Counted from the first letter of the stretch, positions 1 through 9,447 are shown. The stretch is 64,000 bases of DNA from Falsirhodobacter algicola (GCF_018279165.1 NZ_CP047289.1:806001-870000), one strand, 5' to 3'. The notes: generated by a model from the sequence alone, not told the origin. Translations and numbers: made by a program.

Positions 1-890
1 GGCTCCTCGCGCAGCTTGGCACAGGCCTGCTTGATGATCTTGGTCGATTCCCGCATCTCGGCCATCCGGCAGAGGAAGCGGTCATAGCAGTCGCCATTGC
101 GCCCCACGGGGATCTGGAAATCGAACTCGTCGTAAAGCTCGTAGGGTTGCGCGCGGCGCAGATCCCACGGCATGCCCGACCCGCGGGCCATGACGCCCGA
201 GAAACCGCCGTCCAGCACCTGTTCGGGCGTTACGATAGCAATATCCACCGTGCGCTGCTTGAAGATGCGGTTCTCCATCAGCAGGTCCGACAGAAGGTCG
301 ATCAGCTTGGGGAAGGTGTCGCACCACGCATCGATTTCGTCCAGAAGGCCCGGGGGCAGGTCCTGATGGACGCCGCCGGGGCGGAAATAAGCGGCGTGCA
401 GGCGGGCGCCGCTGGCCTTTTCATAAAAGACCATCAGCTCTTCGCGGGCCGTGAACCCCCAAAGCGGCGGCGTCAGCGCGCCGACATCCATCGCGCCGGT
501 CGTCACGTTCATCAGGTGGTTCAGCAGGCGGCCGATCTCGCAGAACAGCACCCGGATCAGCGACGCGCGGCGCGAAATCGCCGTGCCCGTCAACCGCTCG
601 ATCGCAAGGCACCAAGCATGCTCTTGGTTCATCGGCGAGACGTAATCCAGCCGATCGAAATAGGGCAGGTTCTGAAGGTAGGTGCGGCTTTCCATCAGCT
701 TTTCGGTGCCGCGATGCAGCAGACCGATATGCGGATCGACGCGTTCCACCACCTCGCCGTCCAGCTCCAGCACCAGACGCAGAACGCCGTGGGTTGCCGG
801 GTGCTGAGGCCCAAAGTTCATGTTGAAGTTGCGGATCCGGTATTCGCCGGGTTGGCCGCCACCGTTCATGTCGCTGCTGCCGTCCATCAT
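1..890 (-). CDS. nuoD: NADH-quinone oxidoreductase subunit D (partial, 3' end cut)
   Basis: This is the 49-kDa subunit of respiratory complex I; it sits in the peripheral arm and lines the quinone-binding cavity with NuoB. The reverse strand starts ATG ATG at 890 and reads a protein with the conserved [10 protein letters not shown] stretch near residue 26, followed by HRGTEKLME and [12 protein letters not shown], all hallmarks of NuoD. The reading frame is open to the left edge, so only about 296 residues of roughly 400 are present. Its start lies one base beyond the stop of the upstream sulfotransferase gene, so it is co-transcribed with the nuo genes to its right. The identification is secure; the missing C-terminus lies outside the window. 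Confidence 0.96.
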   Translation of the reverse strand, partial: MMDGSSDMNGGGQPGEYRIRNFNMNFGPQHPATHGVLRLVLELDGEVVERVDPHIGLLHRGTEKLMESRTYLQNLPYFDRLDYVSPMNQEHAWCLAIERLTGTAISRRASLIRVLFCEIGRLLNHLMNVTTGAMDVGALTPPLWGFTAREELMVFYEKASGARLHAAYFRPGGVHQDLPPGLLDEIDAWCDTFPKLIDLLSDLLMENRIFKQRTVDIAIVTPEQVLDGGFSGVMARGSGMPWDLRRAQPYELYDEFDFQIPVGRNGDCYDRFLCRMAEMRESTKIIKQACAKLREE

Positions 891-891
891 C

Positions 892-1725
892 CTACACTCC
901 TGCCAAACTCGCCTGCCAGGCGGCGGGAAGTTCGCCGGCCCGACGGGCCACGGCGTCATATTGCGGGCGCAGCGCGGTCAGCGCGCGTGCGCGGTCCGCC
1001 TGCGAAAGAGTTACGTCCACCCCGCCATGCACGCGCTTGGCGAAATCAGGGCGATGCGGCGCGATGCCGAGGAAGGACGTGATACGGTCGAACCCCTGCG
1101 GCGTCATCAGCGTCTCATAGAACGCCACGCAAAGCTTGCGCGGATCGACCGCCGCATCCAGCCGCTTCAGCGCCCCGGCATAATCGCTGCGCATCCACGC
1201 GCCGCCCTGCCCGGCCAATGCCCGATCGAGCATCTGCTGCGCAAGGCCCGCAATCTCGGTGCGGTGCGTCGCGGCACGTTTGGCGTCCATCCGAACCTGG
1301 CTCCACAACCGGGCCACGGGATCGCGCATCAGATACAGGACGCGCACATCCCCCATCGAGGCCACACGCCGCAGGATCCGCGCCGGAAGCAGGCTGTAGG
1401 AGGGCGTGATGTCCCCGATCAGCCCGCGATCGCCCCGCCCCTCGGACAGATAGCCGAGATAGTCGCGCAGGCACAGACGGCCGCGGCGCATCACCCCGAT
1501 CCACTGCTGCAGATCATCGCGCAGCCGGCCACCGGCCTTAGCGGCGCGCGCCTCCAGCTTCGGAAGCTGGCGTTTCCAGCGCCCACCCGCGAAGGTGTCG
1601 AAATAGTGCAGCTCCTTGATGGCGCGCAGATGGCAATCCGGGTGCGACGCAAGCTGATCGAACAGCCACGTCGTGCCGGATTTCGTTGCACCGACACCCA
1701 AAAGTATGGTCGGTTGCCGCGTCAC
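892..1725 (-). CDS. sulfotransferase-family protein inserted in the nuo operon
   Basis: The 277-residue product matches the P-loop sulfotransferase fold, which transfers sulfate from PAPS to an acceptor. The 5'-phosphosulfate-binding loop is visible at residues 12-20 as GATKSGTTW, and a second nucleotide-contacting region lies around [13 protein letters not shown]. The start is GTG at 1725, overlapping the nuoC stop (1722-1724) as GTGA; the stop at 892-894 almost touches the nuoD start at 890. It is therefore translationally embedded between nuoC and nuoD. There is no signal peptide. The acceptor cannot be predicted, and nothing links sulfation to complex I. It may be a passenger gene or act on cell-surface glycans. 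Confidence 0.85.
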   Translation of the reverse strand: MTRQPTILLGVGATKSGTTWLFDQLASHPDCHLRAIKELHYFDTFAGGRWKRQLPKLEARAAKAGGRLRDDLQQWIGVMRRGRLCLRDYLGYLSEGRGDRGLIGDITPSYSLLPARILRRVASMGDVRVLYLMRDPVARLWSQVRMDAKRAATHRTEIAGLAQQMLDRALAGQGGAWMRSDYAGALKRLDAAVDPRKLCVAFYETLMTPQGFDRITSFLGIAPHRPDFAKRVHGGVDVTLSQADRARALTALRPQYDAVARRAGELPAAWQASLAGV

Positions 1726-2324
1726 GTGCTGGCCTTGTCATCGCCCGGAAGGATGTAATCCGCACCTTCCCACGGGCTCATGAAATCGAACTGCCGGTAT
1801 TCCTGCGTCAGCCGCACGGGTTCGTAGACGACGCGCTTCTGCGTTTCGTCGTAGCGCACCTCGGTATAGCCGGTCGTCGGGAAATCCTTGCGCAGCGGAT
1901 AGCCGCGGAAGCCGTAATCGGTCAGGATGCGGCGCAGGTCCGGATGCCCGGAGAAGAGGATGCCGAACATGTCGAACACCTCCCGCTCGAACCAGTTGGC
2001 CGAGGGGTGGACCGAGGTGATGGACGGAGCCAGCTCATCCTCGTTCACGGCGGCCTTCAGGCGGATGCGGTGGTTCTGCTGCATCGACAGGAAGTGATAA
2101 ACGAGATCGAACCGCTCGGGGCGTTCGGGATAGTCGATCGCCGTGATGTCCACCAGCGAGGTGAAGCGGCAGGCGCCGTCCAGCTTCAGAAACTCCACGA
2201 TCCGCACGATCTCGGACAGCGGAACGCGCAGCGTCAGCTCGCCATGCGCGATGGTTTCGTCCAGCACGACATCGGCCATCTTCAGGCGGATCGTCGCGGC
2301 AAGTTCAGCGAGGGCTTCGGACAT
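1722..2324 (-). CDS. nuoC: NADH-quinone oxidoreductase subunit C
   Basis: This is the 30-kDa subunit of complex I in the peripheral arm, needed to assemble the quinone module with NuoB and NuoD. The product is 200 residues, the usual length for alphaproteobacteria. The conserved core [17 protein letters not shown] and the following [14 protein letters not shown] (residues about 115-155) are diagnostic. It is a separate gene rather than a nuoCD fusion. It lies 13 bases downstream of nuoB and overlaps the following sulfotransferase start by four bases. The start ATG at 2324 has a purine-rich AAGGAGAG-like sequence just upstream. Confidence 0.97.
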   Translation of the reverse strand: MSEALAELAATIRLKMADVVLDETIAHGELTLRVPLSEIVRIVEFLKLDGACRFTSLVDITAIDYPERPERFDLVYHFLSMQQNHRIRLKAAVNEDELAPSITSVHPSANWFEREVFDMFGILFSGHPDLRRILTDYGFRGYPLRKDFPTTGYTEVRYDETQKRVVYEPVRLTQEYRQFDFMSPWEGADYILPGDDKAST

Positions 2325-2337
2325 CGTGGCTCTCTCC

Positions 2338-2871
2338 TTACCGCGTCAGGGTGCCGGTGCGGCGGATCTTGCGTTGAAGTTGCAGGATCCCATAAAGCAG
2401 CGCCTCCGCCGTGGGCGGGCAGCCGGGGACATAGACATCGACCGGCACGATCCGGTCGCAGCCGCGCACGACCGAATAGCTGTAGTGATAGTAACCGCCG
2501 CCATTGGCGCAGCTGCCCATGGAGATGACGTAACGCGGCTCCGGCATCTGGTCATAGACCTTGCGCAGCGCGGGGGCCATCTTGTTGGTCAGCGTGCCCG
2601 CCACGATCATCAGGTCCGACTGGCGCGGACTGGCGCGCGGCGCGGTGCCGAAACGCTCGATATCGTAGCGCGGCATGGAGGTCTGCATCATCTCCACAGC
2701 GCAGCAGGCCAGACCGAAGGTCATCCAGTGAAGCGAGCCGGTGCGCGCCCAGTTGATCACATCCTCGGTCGAGGTCAGCAGGAAACCCTTGTCCTGCAAC
2801 TGCGCATTGAGGGTCTGAGTCGCGACCTCGCGGTCCGCGCCCGCGACGTTCGCCGAAGTGCTCACGCCCAT
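2338..2871 (-). CDS. nuoB: NADH-quinone oxidoreductase subunit B
   Basis: This is the PSST subunit of complex I, carrying the N2 [4Fe-4S] cluster that passes electrons to quinone. The 177-residue protein shows the adjacent cysteine pair in [11 protein letters not shown], the third cysteine in [10 protein letters not shown] and the fourth in [11 protein letters not shown]. The ATG at 2871 was chosen because the open frame upstream has no NuoB homology and this start gives the family's usual length. It overlaps the end of nuoA by ten bases, as is common in this operon. Confidence 0.97.
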   Translation of the reverse strand: MGVSTSANVAGADREVATQTLNAQLQDKGFLLTSTEDVINWARTGSLHWMTFGLACCAVEMMQTSMPRYDIERFGTAPRASPRQSDLMIVAGTLTNKMAPALRKVYDQMPEPRYVISMGSCANGGGYYHYSYSVVRGCDRIVPVDVYVPGCPPTAEALLYGILQLQRKIRRTGTLTR

Positions 2872-3227
2872 TCCAGAGCCCCCTTCTTCCATTCGTAGAT
2901 GAAGCCGATCGTCAGCACCCCAAGGAACACGATCATCGACCAGAAAGCCGCCATCGACAGCCCGCCGAAGGCCACGGCCCACGGGAACAGGAAGGCCACT
3001 TCCAGATCGAAGATGATGAACAGGATGGAGACGAGGTAGAACCGCACATCGAATTTCATGCGAGCGTCGTCGAAGGCGTTGAAGCCACACTCGTAGGCGG
3101 AGACCTTTTCAGGGTCGGGATTTCGCACCGCGAGGATGACGGCCGATGCCAGGAGCACAAGCCCCAGGCCGAGCACGATCACGAGAAAAACGATGATCGG
3201 GAAATACTCTCGGAGAAGTGCGTCCAC
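2862..3227 (-). CDS. nuoA: NADH-quinone oxidoreductase subunit A
   Basis: NuoA is a small membrane subunit of complex I with three transmembrane helices, bridging the membrane and peripheral arms. The 121-residue product has hydrophobic segments near residues 9-34, 64-86 and 92-112, and the conserved loop [20 protein letters not shown] between helices 1 and 2. Translation begins at GTG (3227), preceded by GGAAGGAG at suitable spacing. It is the first gene of the nuo operon, with a promoter-like sequence and an inverted repeat upstream. Confidence 0.96.
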   Translation of the reverse strand: MDALLREYFPIIVFLVIVLGLGLVLLASAVILAVRNPDPEKVSAYECGFNAFDDARMKFDVRFYLVSILFIIFDLEVAFLFPWAVAFGGLSMAAFWSMIVFLGVLTIGFIYEWKKGALEWA

Positions 3228-3242
3228 GATTGGCTCCTTCCA

Positions 3243-3268
3243 TTTGCGGAAAACCCGATGTCCGCAAA
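3243..3268. promoter_or_regulatory. inverted repeat in the nuo leader
   Basis: Two perfect 8-base arms, TTTGCGGA (3243-3250) and TCCGCAAA (3261-3268), are separated by ten bases and lie 16-41 bases upstream of the nuoA GTG. The position, between the likely promoter and the ribosome-binding site, suits a repressor site or a leader RNA hairpin. No protein is known to me for this motif. Confidence 0.4.
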
Positions 3269-3284
3269 AAGTTGCTGATGCTCA

Positions 3285-3311
3285 TGTATAAGGGTGCGCG
3301 GCCGGGGTCAA
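3285..3311 (-). promoter_or_regulatory. candidate nuo promoter
   Basis: On the minus strand TTGACC (3311-3306) is followed 15 bases later by TATACA (3290-3285), close to sigma-70-type -35 and -10 hexamers although with a short spacer. It lies about 60 bases upstream of nuoA, with no other gene between. Confidence 0.45.
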
Positions 3312-3409
3312 TGCGACAGCGCCAGAATGTCGGTCAGCAAAACAAGGCTGCACGGCGATGGGGCCGAGAAAAATAAACATCGGCATCCGGTGGTATCCCA
3401 CGGCATACC

Positions 3410-4075
3410 TCAACCCAGCAATCTGCGGGCAAGATCAGGCAGATCGGCGTAATCGTGCAGCAGATGATCGGGGCGCAGATCCTCCACGGTGGAACCGGCC
3501 GGGCCGAAGGTGACCAGAAGGCAGGGCACATGGGCCGCAGCGGCCGTCAGAAGGTCGGTTTCGGTATCGCCCACGAGGAAGGACCGCTCCACCTCGCCCC
3601 CGGCGCGGCGCACCGCCTCGCGGTACGGATCGGCATGGGGCTTGCGGACGGGAAGCGTGTCCGCTCCGATCAGCGCATCGAACAGATCCAGCACCTTCAG
3701 GTCCGTCAGCAGCGCGCGGGCCAGCCCCTCGGGCTTGTTGGTGCAGATCGCAAGGGCGAAACCCTCGGCCTTCAGGCAGCGCAGCGCATCGGCTGCACCG
3801 GGATAGAGGCGGCTGTGCACCGCCACCGCCTGCCCGTAATAGTCGAGCAGCAGCGGATACTGCCCGTTCACATCCGCCTCCGACCACGCGCCGCCCACCC
3901 GTTCGAACCCGAGGCGCAGCATCGCCCGTGCGCCCCGCACCGCCACCGCGCCATCCGCGTCGGGGTGCAGCCGATCCCCATGACCGAGCGCGCGGAAGCA
4001 GGCATTGGCCGAGGCGATGAGGTCGGCCACCGTGTCCGCCAGCGTCCCGTCCAGATCGAAAACCACCGTGCGCAT
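3410..4075 (-). CDS. gph: phosphoglycolate phosphatase-like HAD hydrolase
   Basis: This 221-residue HAD-superfamily phosphatase fits the Gph group, which removes 2-phosphoglycolate formed by Rubisco oxygenation or DNA repair. Motif I is VFDLDGTLADT (residues 4-14, nucleophile Asp7), motif II lies in AICTNKPEG, and motifs III/IV are seen in RKPHADPY and LVGDTETDL. The ATG at 4075 places motif I at the N-terminus as expected. The gene is divergent from glmU, 93 bases away. Substrate is inferred from family similarity and is less certain than the fold. Confidence 0.85.
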   Translation of the reverse strand: MRTVVFDLDGTLADTVADLIASANACFRALGHGDRLHPDADGAVAVRGARAMLRLGFERVGGAWSEADVNGQYPLLLDYYGQAVAVHSRLYPGAADALRCLKAEGFALAICTNKPEGLARALLTDLKVLDLFDALIGADTLPVRKPHADPYREAVRRAGGEVERSFLVGDTETDLLTAAAAHVPCLLVTFGPAGSTVEDLRPDHLLHDYADLPDLARRLLG

Positions 4076-4108
4076 TGAAACCTCCGGTAAAAGGATGTGA
4101 CCGACCCG

Positions 4109-4134
4109 CCCCTTGCGGCGTCCGGCCCAAGGGG
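4109..4134. promoter_or_regulatory. inverted repeat in the glmU leader
   Basis: CCCCTTG (4109-4115) and CAAGGGG (4128-4134) form perfect 7-base arms with a 12-base spacer, ending 34 bases before the glmU start in the gph-glmU divergent region. It could be an operator or an RNA stem; function unknown. Confidence 0.3.
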
Positions 4135-4168
4135 TAAAAGCTGCACGACAAGAAGACCAGAGGGACAT

Positions 4169-5506
4169 ATGGCAGCCACTTCGCTCATCATCCTTGCGGC
4201 GGGCATGGGCTCGCGCATGAATTCGGACCTGCCGAAGGTCCTGCACCCGCTGGCCGGGGCGCCGCTGTTGCACCATGCGATGCAGGCAGGCCGCGCCCTG
4301 CAGCCCGAGCGAACGGTGATCGTGACCGGCCATGGCGCCGCCGAGGTGGAGGCTGCCGCTCGCCGTTTCGACCCCGACATCGACACCGTCCTTCAGGCCG
4401 AGCAGCTCGGCACGGGCCATGCCGTGCAGCAGGCGATGCCGCTGCTCGCCGGACTGACCGGCGATGCGGTGGTGCTGTTCGGCGATACCCCCCTCATCCA
4501 GCCCGACACGCTGGAGCGGATGCGCGAGGCGCGCGCACAGCATGCGGTCGTCGTCCTCGGCTTCGAAGGCGCGGGGCGTTATGGCCGCCTCGTGATGCGC
4601 GGGCCGGAACTGGATCGGATCGTCGAATACAAGGATGCAACGGACGAAGAACGCAGCATAAGCCTCTGCAATTCGGGCGTTATGTGCGTCGATACCTCCC
4701 TTCTGGCCGACCTGCTGAATGAACTGCGCGCCGACAACGCCGCCGGGGAATATTACCTGACGGACATCGTGGCCATCGCCCGCAGCCGCGGCCTTTCCTG
4801 CGGGGCCGTGATCTGCGACAGCCGCGAGACGGTCGGCATCAATACCCGCGCCGAACTCGCCGAAGCGGAGGCCATGTTCCAAGCCCGCGCCCGCGCCGAT
4901 GCCTTGGAGAACGGCGTAACGTTGACCGCGCCGGAGACCGTGTTCTTCGCCCTCGACACCGTTATCGGCCGCGATGCCATCATCGGGCCTAGCGTCGTCT
5001 TCGGGCCCGGTGTCACGGTGGAAAGCGGCGCCGAAATCCGCGCCTTCTGCCATCTGGAGGGGTGCCACATCTCGCGCGGGGCCACCGTCGGCCCCTTCGC
5101 CCGCTTGCGTCCCGGCGCGGAACTGGCCGAAGATGTGCATGTCGGCAACTTCGTGGAGATCAAGAACGCCGTCCTTGATGAGGGCGTGAAGGTCGGCCAT
5201 CTCACCTATCTCGGCGATGCGCATATCGGCGAGAAGACGAATATCGGCGCCGGCACCATCACCTGCAACTATGACGGCGTGAACAAGCACCGGACCGAGA
5301 TCGGCCCCCGCGTCTTCGTCGGCTCCAACACCATGCTCGTCGCGCCGGTCAGCATCGGGCGCGATGCGATGACTGGCTCCGGCTCCGTCATCACCGAGGA
5401 CGTTCCGGCGGAGGCGCTGGCCATCGGCCGCGCGCGTCAGGTCACGAAACTCGGCATGGCCGTCCGCTTGATGGACCTGTTCATGTCCAAGAAGAAGAAA
5501 GCCTGA
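4169..5506 (+). CDS. glmU: bifunctional UDP-GlcNAc pyrophosphorylase / GlcN-1-P acetyltransferase
   Basis: GlmU makes UDP-N-acetylglucosamine for peptidoglycan and lipopolysaccharide: the C-terminal domain acetylates glucosamine-1-phosphate and the N-terminal domain uridylylates it. The 445-residue product shows the nucleotidyltransferase signature LAAGMGSRMNSDLPKVLHP at residues 8-26 and LGTGHAV near 80. From about residue 250 it has left-handed beta-helix hexapeptide repeats ending in NIGAGTITCNYDG and HRTEIG. ATG 4169 was chosen because the signature starts immediately after it. It is followed three bases after its stop by glmS, the preceding pathway enzyme, so the two form an operon. Confidence 0.97.
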   Translation: MAATSLIILAAGMGSRMNSDLPKVLHPLAGAPLLHHAMQAGRALQPERTVIVTGHGAAEVEAAARRFDPDIDTVLQAEQLGTGHAVQQAMPLLAGLTGDAVVLFGDTPLIQPDTLERMREARAQHAVVVLGFEGAGRYGRLVMRGPELDRIVEYKDATDEERSISLCNSGVMCVDTSLLADLLNELRADNAAGEYYLTDIVAIARSRGLSCGAVICDSRETVGINTRAELAEAEAMFQARARADALENGVTLTAPETVFFALDTVIGRDAIIGPSVVFGPGVTVESGAEIRAFCHLEGCHISRGATVGPFARLRPGAELAEDVHVGNFVEIKNAVLDEGVKVGHLTYLGDAHIGEKTNIGAGTITCNYDGVNKHRTEIGPRVFVGSNTMLVAPVSIGRDAMTGSGSVITEDVPAEALAIGRARQVTKLGMAVRLMDLFMSKKKKA

Positions 5507-5509
5507 CAT

Positions 5510-7315
5510 ATGTGCGGTATCATTGGGATTCTTGGCAAGAACGAGGTCGCTCCCCAATTGGTGGAGGCGCTGCGGCGGCTTGAATATCGCGGCTATGATT
5601 CCGCCGGGATCGCGACGGTGGATGGCATGCGCCTTGATCGGCGGCGGGCGGTCGGCAAGCTCGTGAATCTGTCGGATCTGCTGGTGCACGATCCATTGCG
5701 CGGCAAGGCGGGCATCGGCCATACCCGCTGGGCCACGCATGGCGCGCCCACCTGCGACAACGCCCACCCGCACCGCGCGGGCGGCGTGGCCGTAGTGCAT
5801 AACGGCATCGTCGAGAACTTCCGCGAACTGCGCGAAGAGCTTGCGGCCGACGGGTATCACCCCCAGAGCCAGACCGATACCGAGGTCGTCGCCCTGCTGA
5901 CGGCGCGTGAGTTGGATCGCGGCGCCTCTCCGCGCGATGCGGCGCTGAGCGCGATCGACCGGCTGGAAGGCGCCTTCGCCCTTGGCTTTCTCTTCGATGC
6001 GGAGCCGGACCTGATGATCGGCGCGCGCAAGGGCTCGCCCTTGGCGATCGGGCATGGCGACGGGGAGATGTTCCTCGGATCGGATGCCATCGCCCTCGCC
6101 CCGTTCACCAACCGCATCACCTATCTGGAGGAAGGCGACCGCGTGATCCTGCGCCGCGAGGGGGCCGAAATCCTCGACGCATCGGGGCGGCGCGCGAACC
6201 GTGCCATGGCGCGGATCGACGTAGGGGCCACGCTGCTCGACAAGGGCGGTTTCCGGCATTTCATGGCGAAGGAGATCGCCGAGCAGCCCGCCGTTCTGGC
6301 CGATGCCATCGCCCATTACCTTCCGGATGGCCTGCACCTGCCGCTCGATTTCTCGGACGTGGATCGGCTGACGCTGGTGGCCTGCGGCACCGCACATTAC
6401 GCCTGCCATGTCGCGAAATACTGGTTCGAGCAGATCGCCCGCCTCCCCGTCGAAATCGACATCGCCTCGGAGTTCCGCTACCGCGATCCGGTGCTGAGCC
6501 CGCGCCAATGGGCGGTCTTCGTCAGTCAATCCGGCGAGACGGCCGACACCCTCGCCGCGCTGCGCCACGCTTCGGGCAAGGTCGGCAAGACGGTGGCCGT
6601 CGTCAATGTCGCCACATCCTCCATCGCGCGGGATGTGGATGTAGCCCTGCCGATCCTTGCCGGGGTGGAGGTGGGCGTGGCCTCGACCAAGGCCTTCTCC
6701 TGCCAGTTGATGGTGCTTCTGGTGATGGCGCTGAAGGCGGCGCATGATCGAGGCGTTCTGGACGATGCGGCGCTGGCCGCGCATCTGGCCGATATCCGCG
6801 CGCTGCCCGGACTGATGAATCAAGCGATGACCGTGGCACAGCCCGTCGCCGCCCTTGCCGACGATCTGGCCGAGGCGCAGGATATCCTCTTCCTCGGTCG
6901 CGGGCCGATCTATCCGCTGGCCCTCGAAGGCGCGCTGAAACTCAAGGAACTCAGTTACATACATGCCGAAGGTTATGCATCGGGCGAACTGAAGCATGGC
7001 CCGATCGCGCTGATCGACGCGCATGTGCCGGTGATCGTCCTTGCGCCGCGCGACGCGCTGTTCGAAAAGACCGTCTCCAACATGCAGGAGGTGATGGCCC
7101 GCCACGGCCGCGTCCTCCTCATTTCCGACGAACGTGGGATCCGCGAGGCGGGCGCCGATTGCTGGCGCACCATCCGCATGCCCGAGGTGCCGGCCCTGCT
7201 GGCCCCCCTTCTTTATGCCATCCCGGCCCAACTCCTTGCCTATCACACGGCGATCGCCAAAGGCACGGACGTGGACCAACCCAGAAATCTAGCAAAATCG
7301 GTGACAGTGGAATGA
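5510..7315 (+). CDS. glmS: glutamine--fructose-6-phosphate aminotransferase
   Basis: GlmS converts fructose-6-phosphate and glutamine to glucosamine-6-phosphate, the committed step of amino-sugar synthesis. The 601-residue product begins MCGIIGILG, exposing the catalytic Cys at position 2 after Met removal, and has the glutaminase motifs YRGYDSAGIA and GHTRWATHG. Two SIS sugar-isomerase domains follow (about 280-600), with CGTAHYA and SQSGETADT in the first, and it ends in the typical KSVTVE. It starts three bases after the glmU stop and its own stop overlaps the next gene by four bases. No glmS ribozyme is visible, as expected outside Firmicutes. Confidence 0.97.
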   Translation: MCGIIGILGKNEVAPQLVEALRRLEYRGYDSAGIATVDGMRLDRRRAVGKLVNLSDLLVHDPLRGKAGIGHTRWATHGAPTCDNAHPHRAGGVAVVHNGIVENFRELREELAADGYHPQSQTDTEVVALLTARELDRGASPRDAALSAIDRLEGAFALGFLFDAEPDLMIGARKGSPLAIGHGDGEMFLGSDAIALAPFTNRITYLEEGDRVILRREGAEILDASGRRANRAMARIDVGATLLDKGGFRHFMAKEIAEQPAVLADAIAHYLPDGLHLPLDFSDVDRLTLVACGTAHYACHVAKYWFEQIARLPVEIDIASEFRYRDPVLSPRQWAVFVSQSGETADTLAALRHASGKVGKTVAVVNVATSSIARDVDVALPILAGVEVGVASTKAFSCQLMVLLVMALKAAHDRGVLDDAALAAHLADIRALPGLMNQAMTVAQPVAALADDLAEAQDILFLGRGPIYPLALEGALKLKELSYIHAEGYASGELKHGPIALIDAHVPVIVLAPRDALFEKTVSNMQEVMARHGRVLLISDERGIREAGADCWRTIRMPEVPALLAPLLYAIPAQLLAYHTAIAKGTDVDQPRNLAKSVTVE

Positions 7316-7977
7316 ACGCGGTGGAGGCCCTGCGCGCGCAGGGAAACGAAGATCTGGCCGCAGCCGCGGCCGAACGTCATGGGGGGGAACGGACCTACCT
7401 TGGCACGCCCAACGCCGCGATCGACGCTTTGGTGGCCGAATGGCGCGCCGATCTGTCGGTGGAGGAGCGCGTGGCCCTTGCCAGCTCCCTCTGGCATTCG
7501 GACGTGCATGAGGCGCGGATCGCGGCTGCCCGCCTTCTGCTTCAGGCCCGGATGCGCCCGGACGAACCGGCATGGCGTCTGGTGCAGGCTTGGCTGCCGG
7601 ATCTGGATGTCTGGGCGATTGCCGATGCCGTGGGCAAAGCCGCCGAAAAGCGAGTGATGGCCGATCTGGACCGGCTGGAGACGGTGAAGGATTGGACCCT
7701 GTCCGAAAATCCGTGGATGCGGCGCTGCGCCTTGATGGCGACGGCCCCCTTGGCCAAGAAGAACCACCCCAAACCCGCCGAGAATGCAGCGCGGGACGAG
7801 GTTCTGGATTGGATCGTGGATCTGCTTCAAGATCGCGACTGGCATGTCCAAAAGGCGATCGCGGCATGGCTGCGGGATCTGTCGCGCCATGACCCGGACC
7901 GTCTGCGCAGCTTCCTTGCCGAACATTCCGAAGCGATGCGCGGCTTCACCCGTAAGGACGTGGCCAAGCTGGTCTGA
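7312..7977 (+). CDS. AlkD-like HEAT-repeat DNA alkylation repair protein
   Basis: The 221-residue product resembles the AlkD/DNA_alkylation family of HEAT-repeat DNA glycosylases, which excise bulky or positively charged N3- and N7-alkyl purines. It is built of helical repeats; conserved family elements include the repeat around WHSDVHEARIAAARLL (about 60-75), the segment with NPWMRRCALMATAPLA (about 125-140) and DWHVQKAIAAWLRDL near 180. The ATG at 7312 overlaps the glmS TGA, so translation is coupled. A strong bidirectional terminator follows. Catalytic activity is inferred from the family only. Confidence 0.8.
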   Translation: MNAVEALRAQGNEDLAAAAAERHGGERTYLGTPNAAIDALVAEWRADLSVEERVALASSLWHSDVHEARIAAARLLLQARMRPDEPAWRLVQAWLPDLDVWAIADAVGKAAEKRVMADLDRLETVKDWTLSENPWMRRCALMATAPLAKKNHPKPAENAARDEVLDWIVDLLQDRDWHVQKAIAAWLRDLSRHDPDRLRSFLAEHSEAMRGFTRKDVAKLV

Positions 7978-7982
7978 TAAGA

Positions 7983-8011
7983 AAAAGGGCATCCGATGCG
8001 GATGCCCTTTT
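7983..8011. terminator. bidirectional rho-independent terminator
   Basis: A perfect 13-base stem (7983-7995 with 7999-8011) closes a three-base loop; arms run AAAAGGGCATCCG and CGGATGCCCTTTT, giving a T tract on either strand. It lies between the convergent alkD-like gene and lpd. Confidence 0.92.
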
Positions 8012-8019
8012 GCACAAGA

Positions 8020-9411
8020 TCAGAAGTGGATCGCGCGTTTCCACGCATCCAGCACGGATTCGTGCATCATCTCCGACAGCGTCGGGTGCGGGAAGACCGT
8101 CTGCATCAGGTCTTCCTCGGTCGTCTCCAGCGTCCGACCGATGACATAGCCTTGGATCAGTTCCGTCACCTCGGCCCCGATCATATGCGCGCCCAGAAGC
8201 TCGCCCGTCTTGGCGTCGAACACCGTCTTCACGAAGCCTTCCGCCTCGCCAAGCGCGATGGCCTTGCCATTGCCGATGAAGGGGAACTTGCCGACCTTCA
8301 CGTCATAGCCGGCTTCCTTGGCACGCGCCTCGGTCATGCCGACGGACGCGACCTGCGGGTTGCAGTAGGTGCAGCCGGCAATCGTGCCCGGCTTGATCGG
8401 ATGCGCGTGCTCGCCCGCGATCAGTTCGGCCACCATCACGCCTTCATGGCTGGCTTTGTGGGCAAGCCACGGCGCACCGGCGATGTCGCCGATGGCATAG
8501 AGGCCGTCCACGCCCGTCTGGCAGTATTCGTTCACCACGACATGGGTGCGGTCGATCTTCACGCCCAACTCTTCGAGGCCGAGCCCTTCGACGTTACCGA
8601 CGATGCCCACCGCAGAGATGACGGTGTCGAATTCCGCGGTCGTGGTCTTGCCGCCCGCTTCCAGATGCGCGGTGACACGGCCATTGGCCTTGTCCAGCTT
8701 CTTCACGGTCGTCTTTTCGAGGATCTTCATCCCCTGCTTCTCGAACGCCTTCTTGGCGAAGGCCGAAACCTCGGCATCCTCGACCGGAAGGACGCGGTCC
8801 ATCACCTCGACCACGGTCGTATCGGCGCCGAGCGTGTTGAAGAAGCTCGCGAATTCGATGCCGATGGCGCCCGAACCGATCACCAGCAGCTTCTTCGGCA
8901 TCCGCTTAGGCTGCAGCGCGTGGCGGTAGGTCCAGACGAGATCGCCATCCGCTTCAAGGCCCGGCAGCGTGCGCGCACGCGCGCCGGTCGCCAGCACGAT
9001 GGATTTCGCCGTCAGCTCTTGCGTGCCCTTGTCGGTCTTGACCGAAACCTTGCCCTTGGCGGGCAGCGTCGCCTCGCCCATGACGACGGTGATCTTGTTC
9101 TTCTTCATCAAGTGGCCGATCCCGGAGGACAGCTGCTTGGCCACCCCGCGCGACCGCGTGACCACGGCGTCGAGGTCATAGCCGAGACCTTCGGCCTTCA
9201 GCCCGAATTCCTTGGCCCGGTGCATCAGGTGGAACACCTCGGCCGAGCGCAGCAGCGCCTTCGTCGGAATGCAGCCCCAGTTCAGGCAGATACCGCCGAG
9301 GTTCTCGCGCTCCACGATGGCGACCTTCAGGCCAAGCTGTGCGCCGCGGATCGCGGCGACATAGCCGCCCGGCCCGGCCCCGATGACGATCATGTCGAAA
9401 TTGTCGGCCAT
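8020..9411 (-). CDS. lpdA: dihydrolipoyl dehydrogenase (E3)
   Basis: This flavoprotein disulfide reductase reoxidises dihydrolipoamide in 2-oxoacid dehydrogenase complexes and the glycine cleavage system, passing electrons to NAD. The 463-residue product has the N-terminal FAD-binding motif GAGPGGYVAAI (12-22), the redox disulfide in GGICLNWGCIPTK (about 39-51), the NAD-binding GSGAIGIEFASFF near 180 and the C-terminal HPTLSEMMHE segment with the catalytic His-Glu pair. A GGAGGGG ribosome-binding site precedes the ATG at 9411. It stands apart from any E1/E2 genes in this window, so the complex it serves cannot be told from context. Confidence 0.97.
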   Translation of the reverse strand: MADNFDMIVIGAGPGGYVAAIRGAQLGLKVAIVERENLGGICLNWGCIPTKALLRSAEVFHLMHRAKEFGLKAEGLGYDLDAVVTRSRGVAKQLSSGIGHLMKKNKITVVMGEATLPAKGKVSVKTDKGTQELTAKSIVLATGARARTLPGLEADGDLVWTYRHALQPKRMPKKLLVIGSGAIGIEFASFFNTLGADTTVVEVMDRVLPVEDAEVSAFAKKAFEKQGMKILEKTTVKKLDKANGRVTAHLEAGGKTTTAEFDTVISAVGIVGNVEGLGLEELGVKIDRTHVVVNEYCQTGVDGLYAIGDIAGAPWLAHKASHEGVMVAELIAGEHAHPIKPGTIAGCTYCNPQVASVGMTEARAKEAGYDVKVGKFPFIGNGKAIALGEAEGFVKTVFDAKTGELLGAHMIGAEVTELIQGYVIGRTLETTEEDLMQTVFPHPTLSEMMHESVLDAWKRAIHF

Positions 9412-9447
9412 CAGCCCCTCCAGTAAAACTGGTTTAGTATTAAACTA

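Noticed and set aside
3410-7279. 1,289-codon open frame on the minus strand across glmU and glmS
   Set aside because: Only its C-terminal 221 codons are the real phosphatase; the rest is antisense to glmU and glmS with a composition-driven lack of stops and no family marks.
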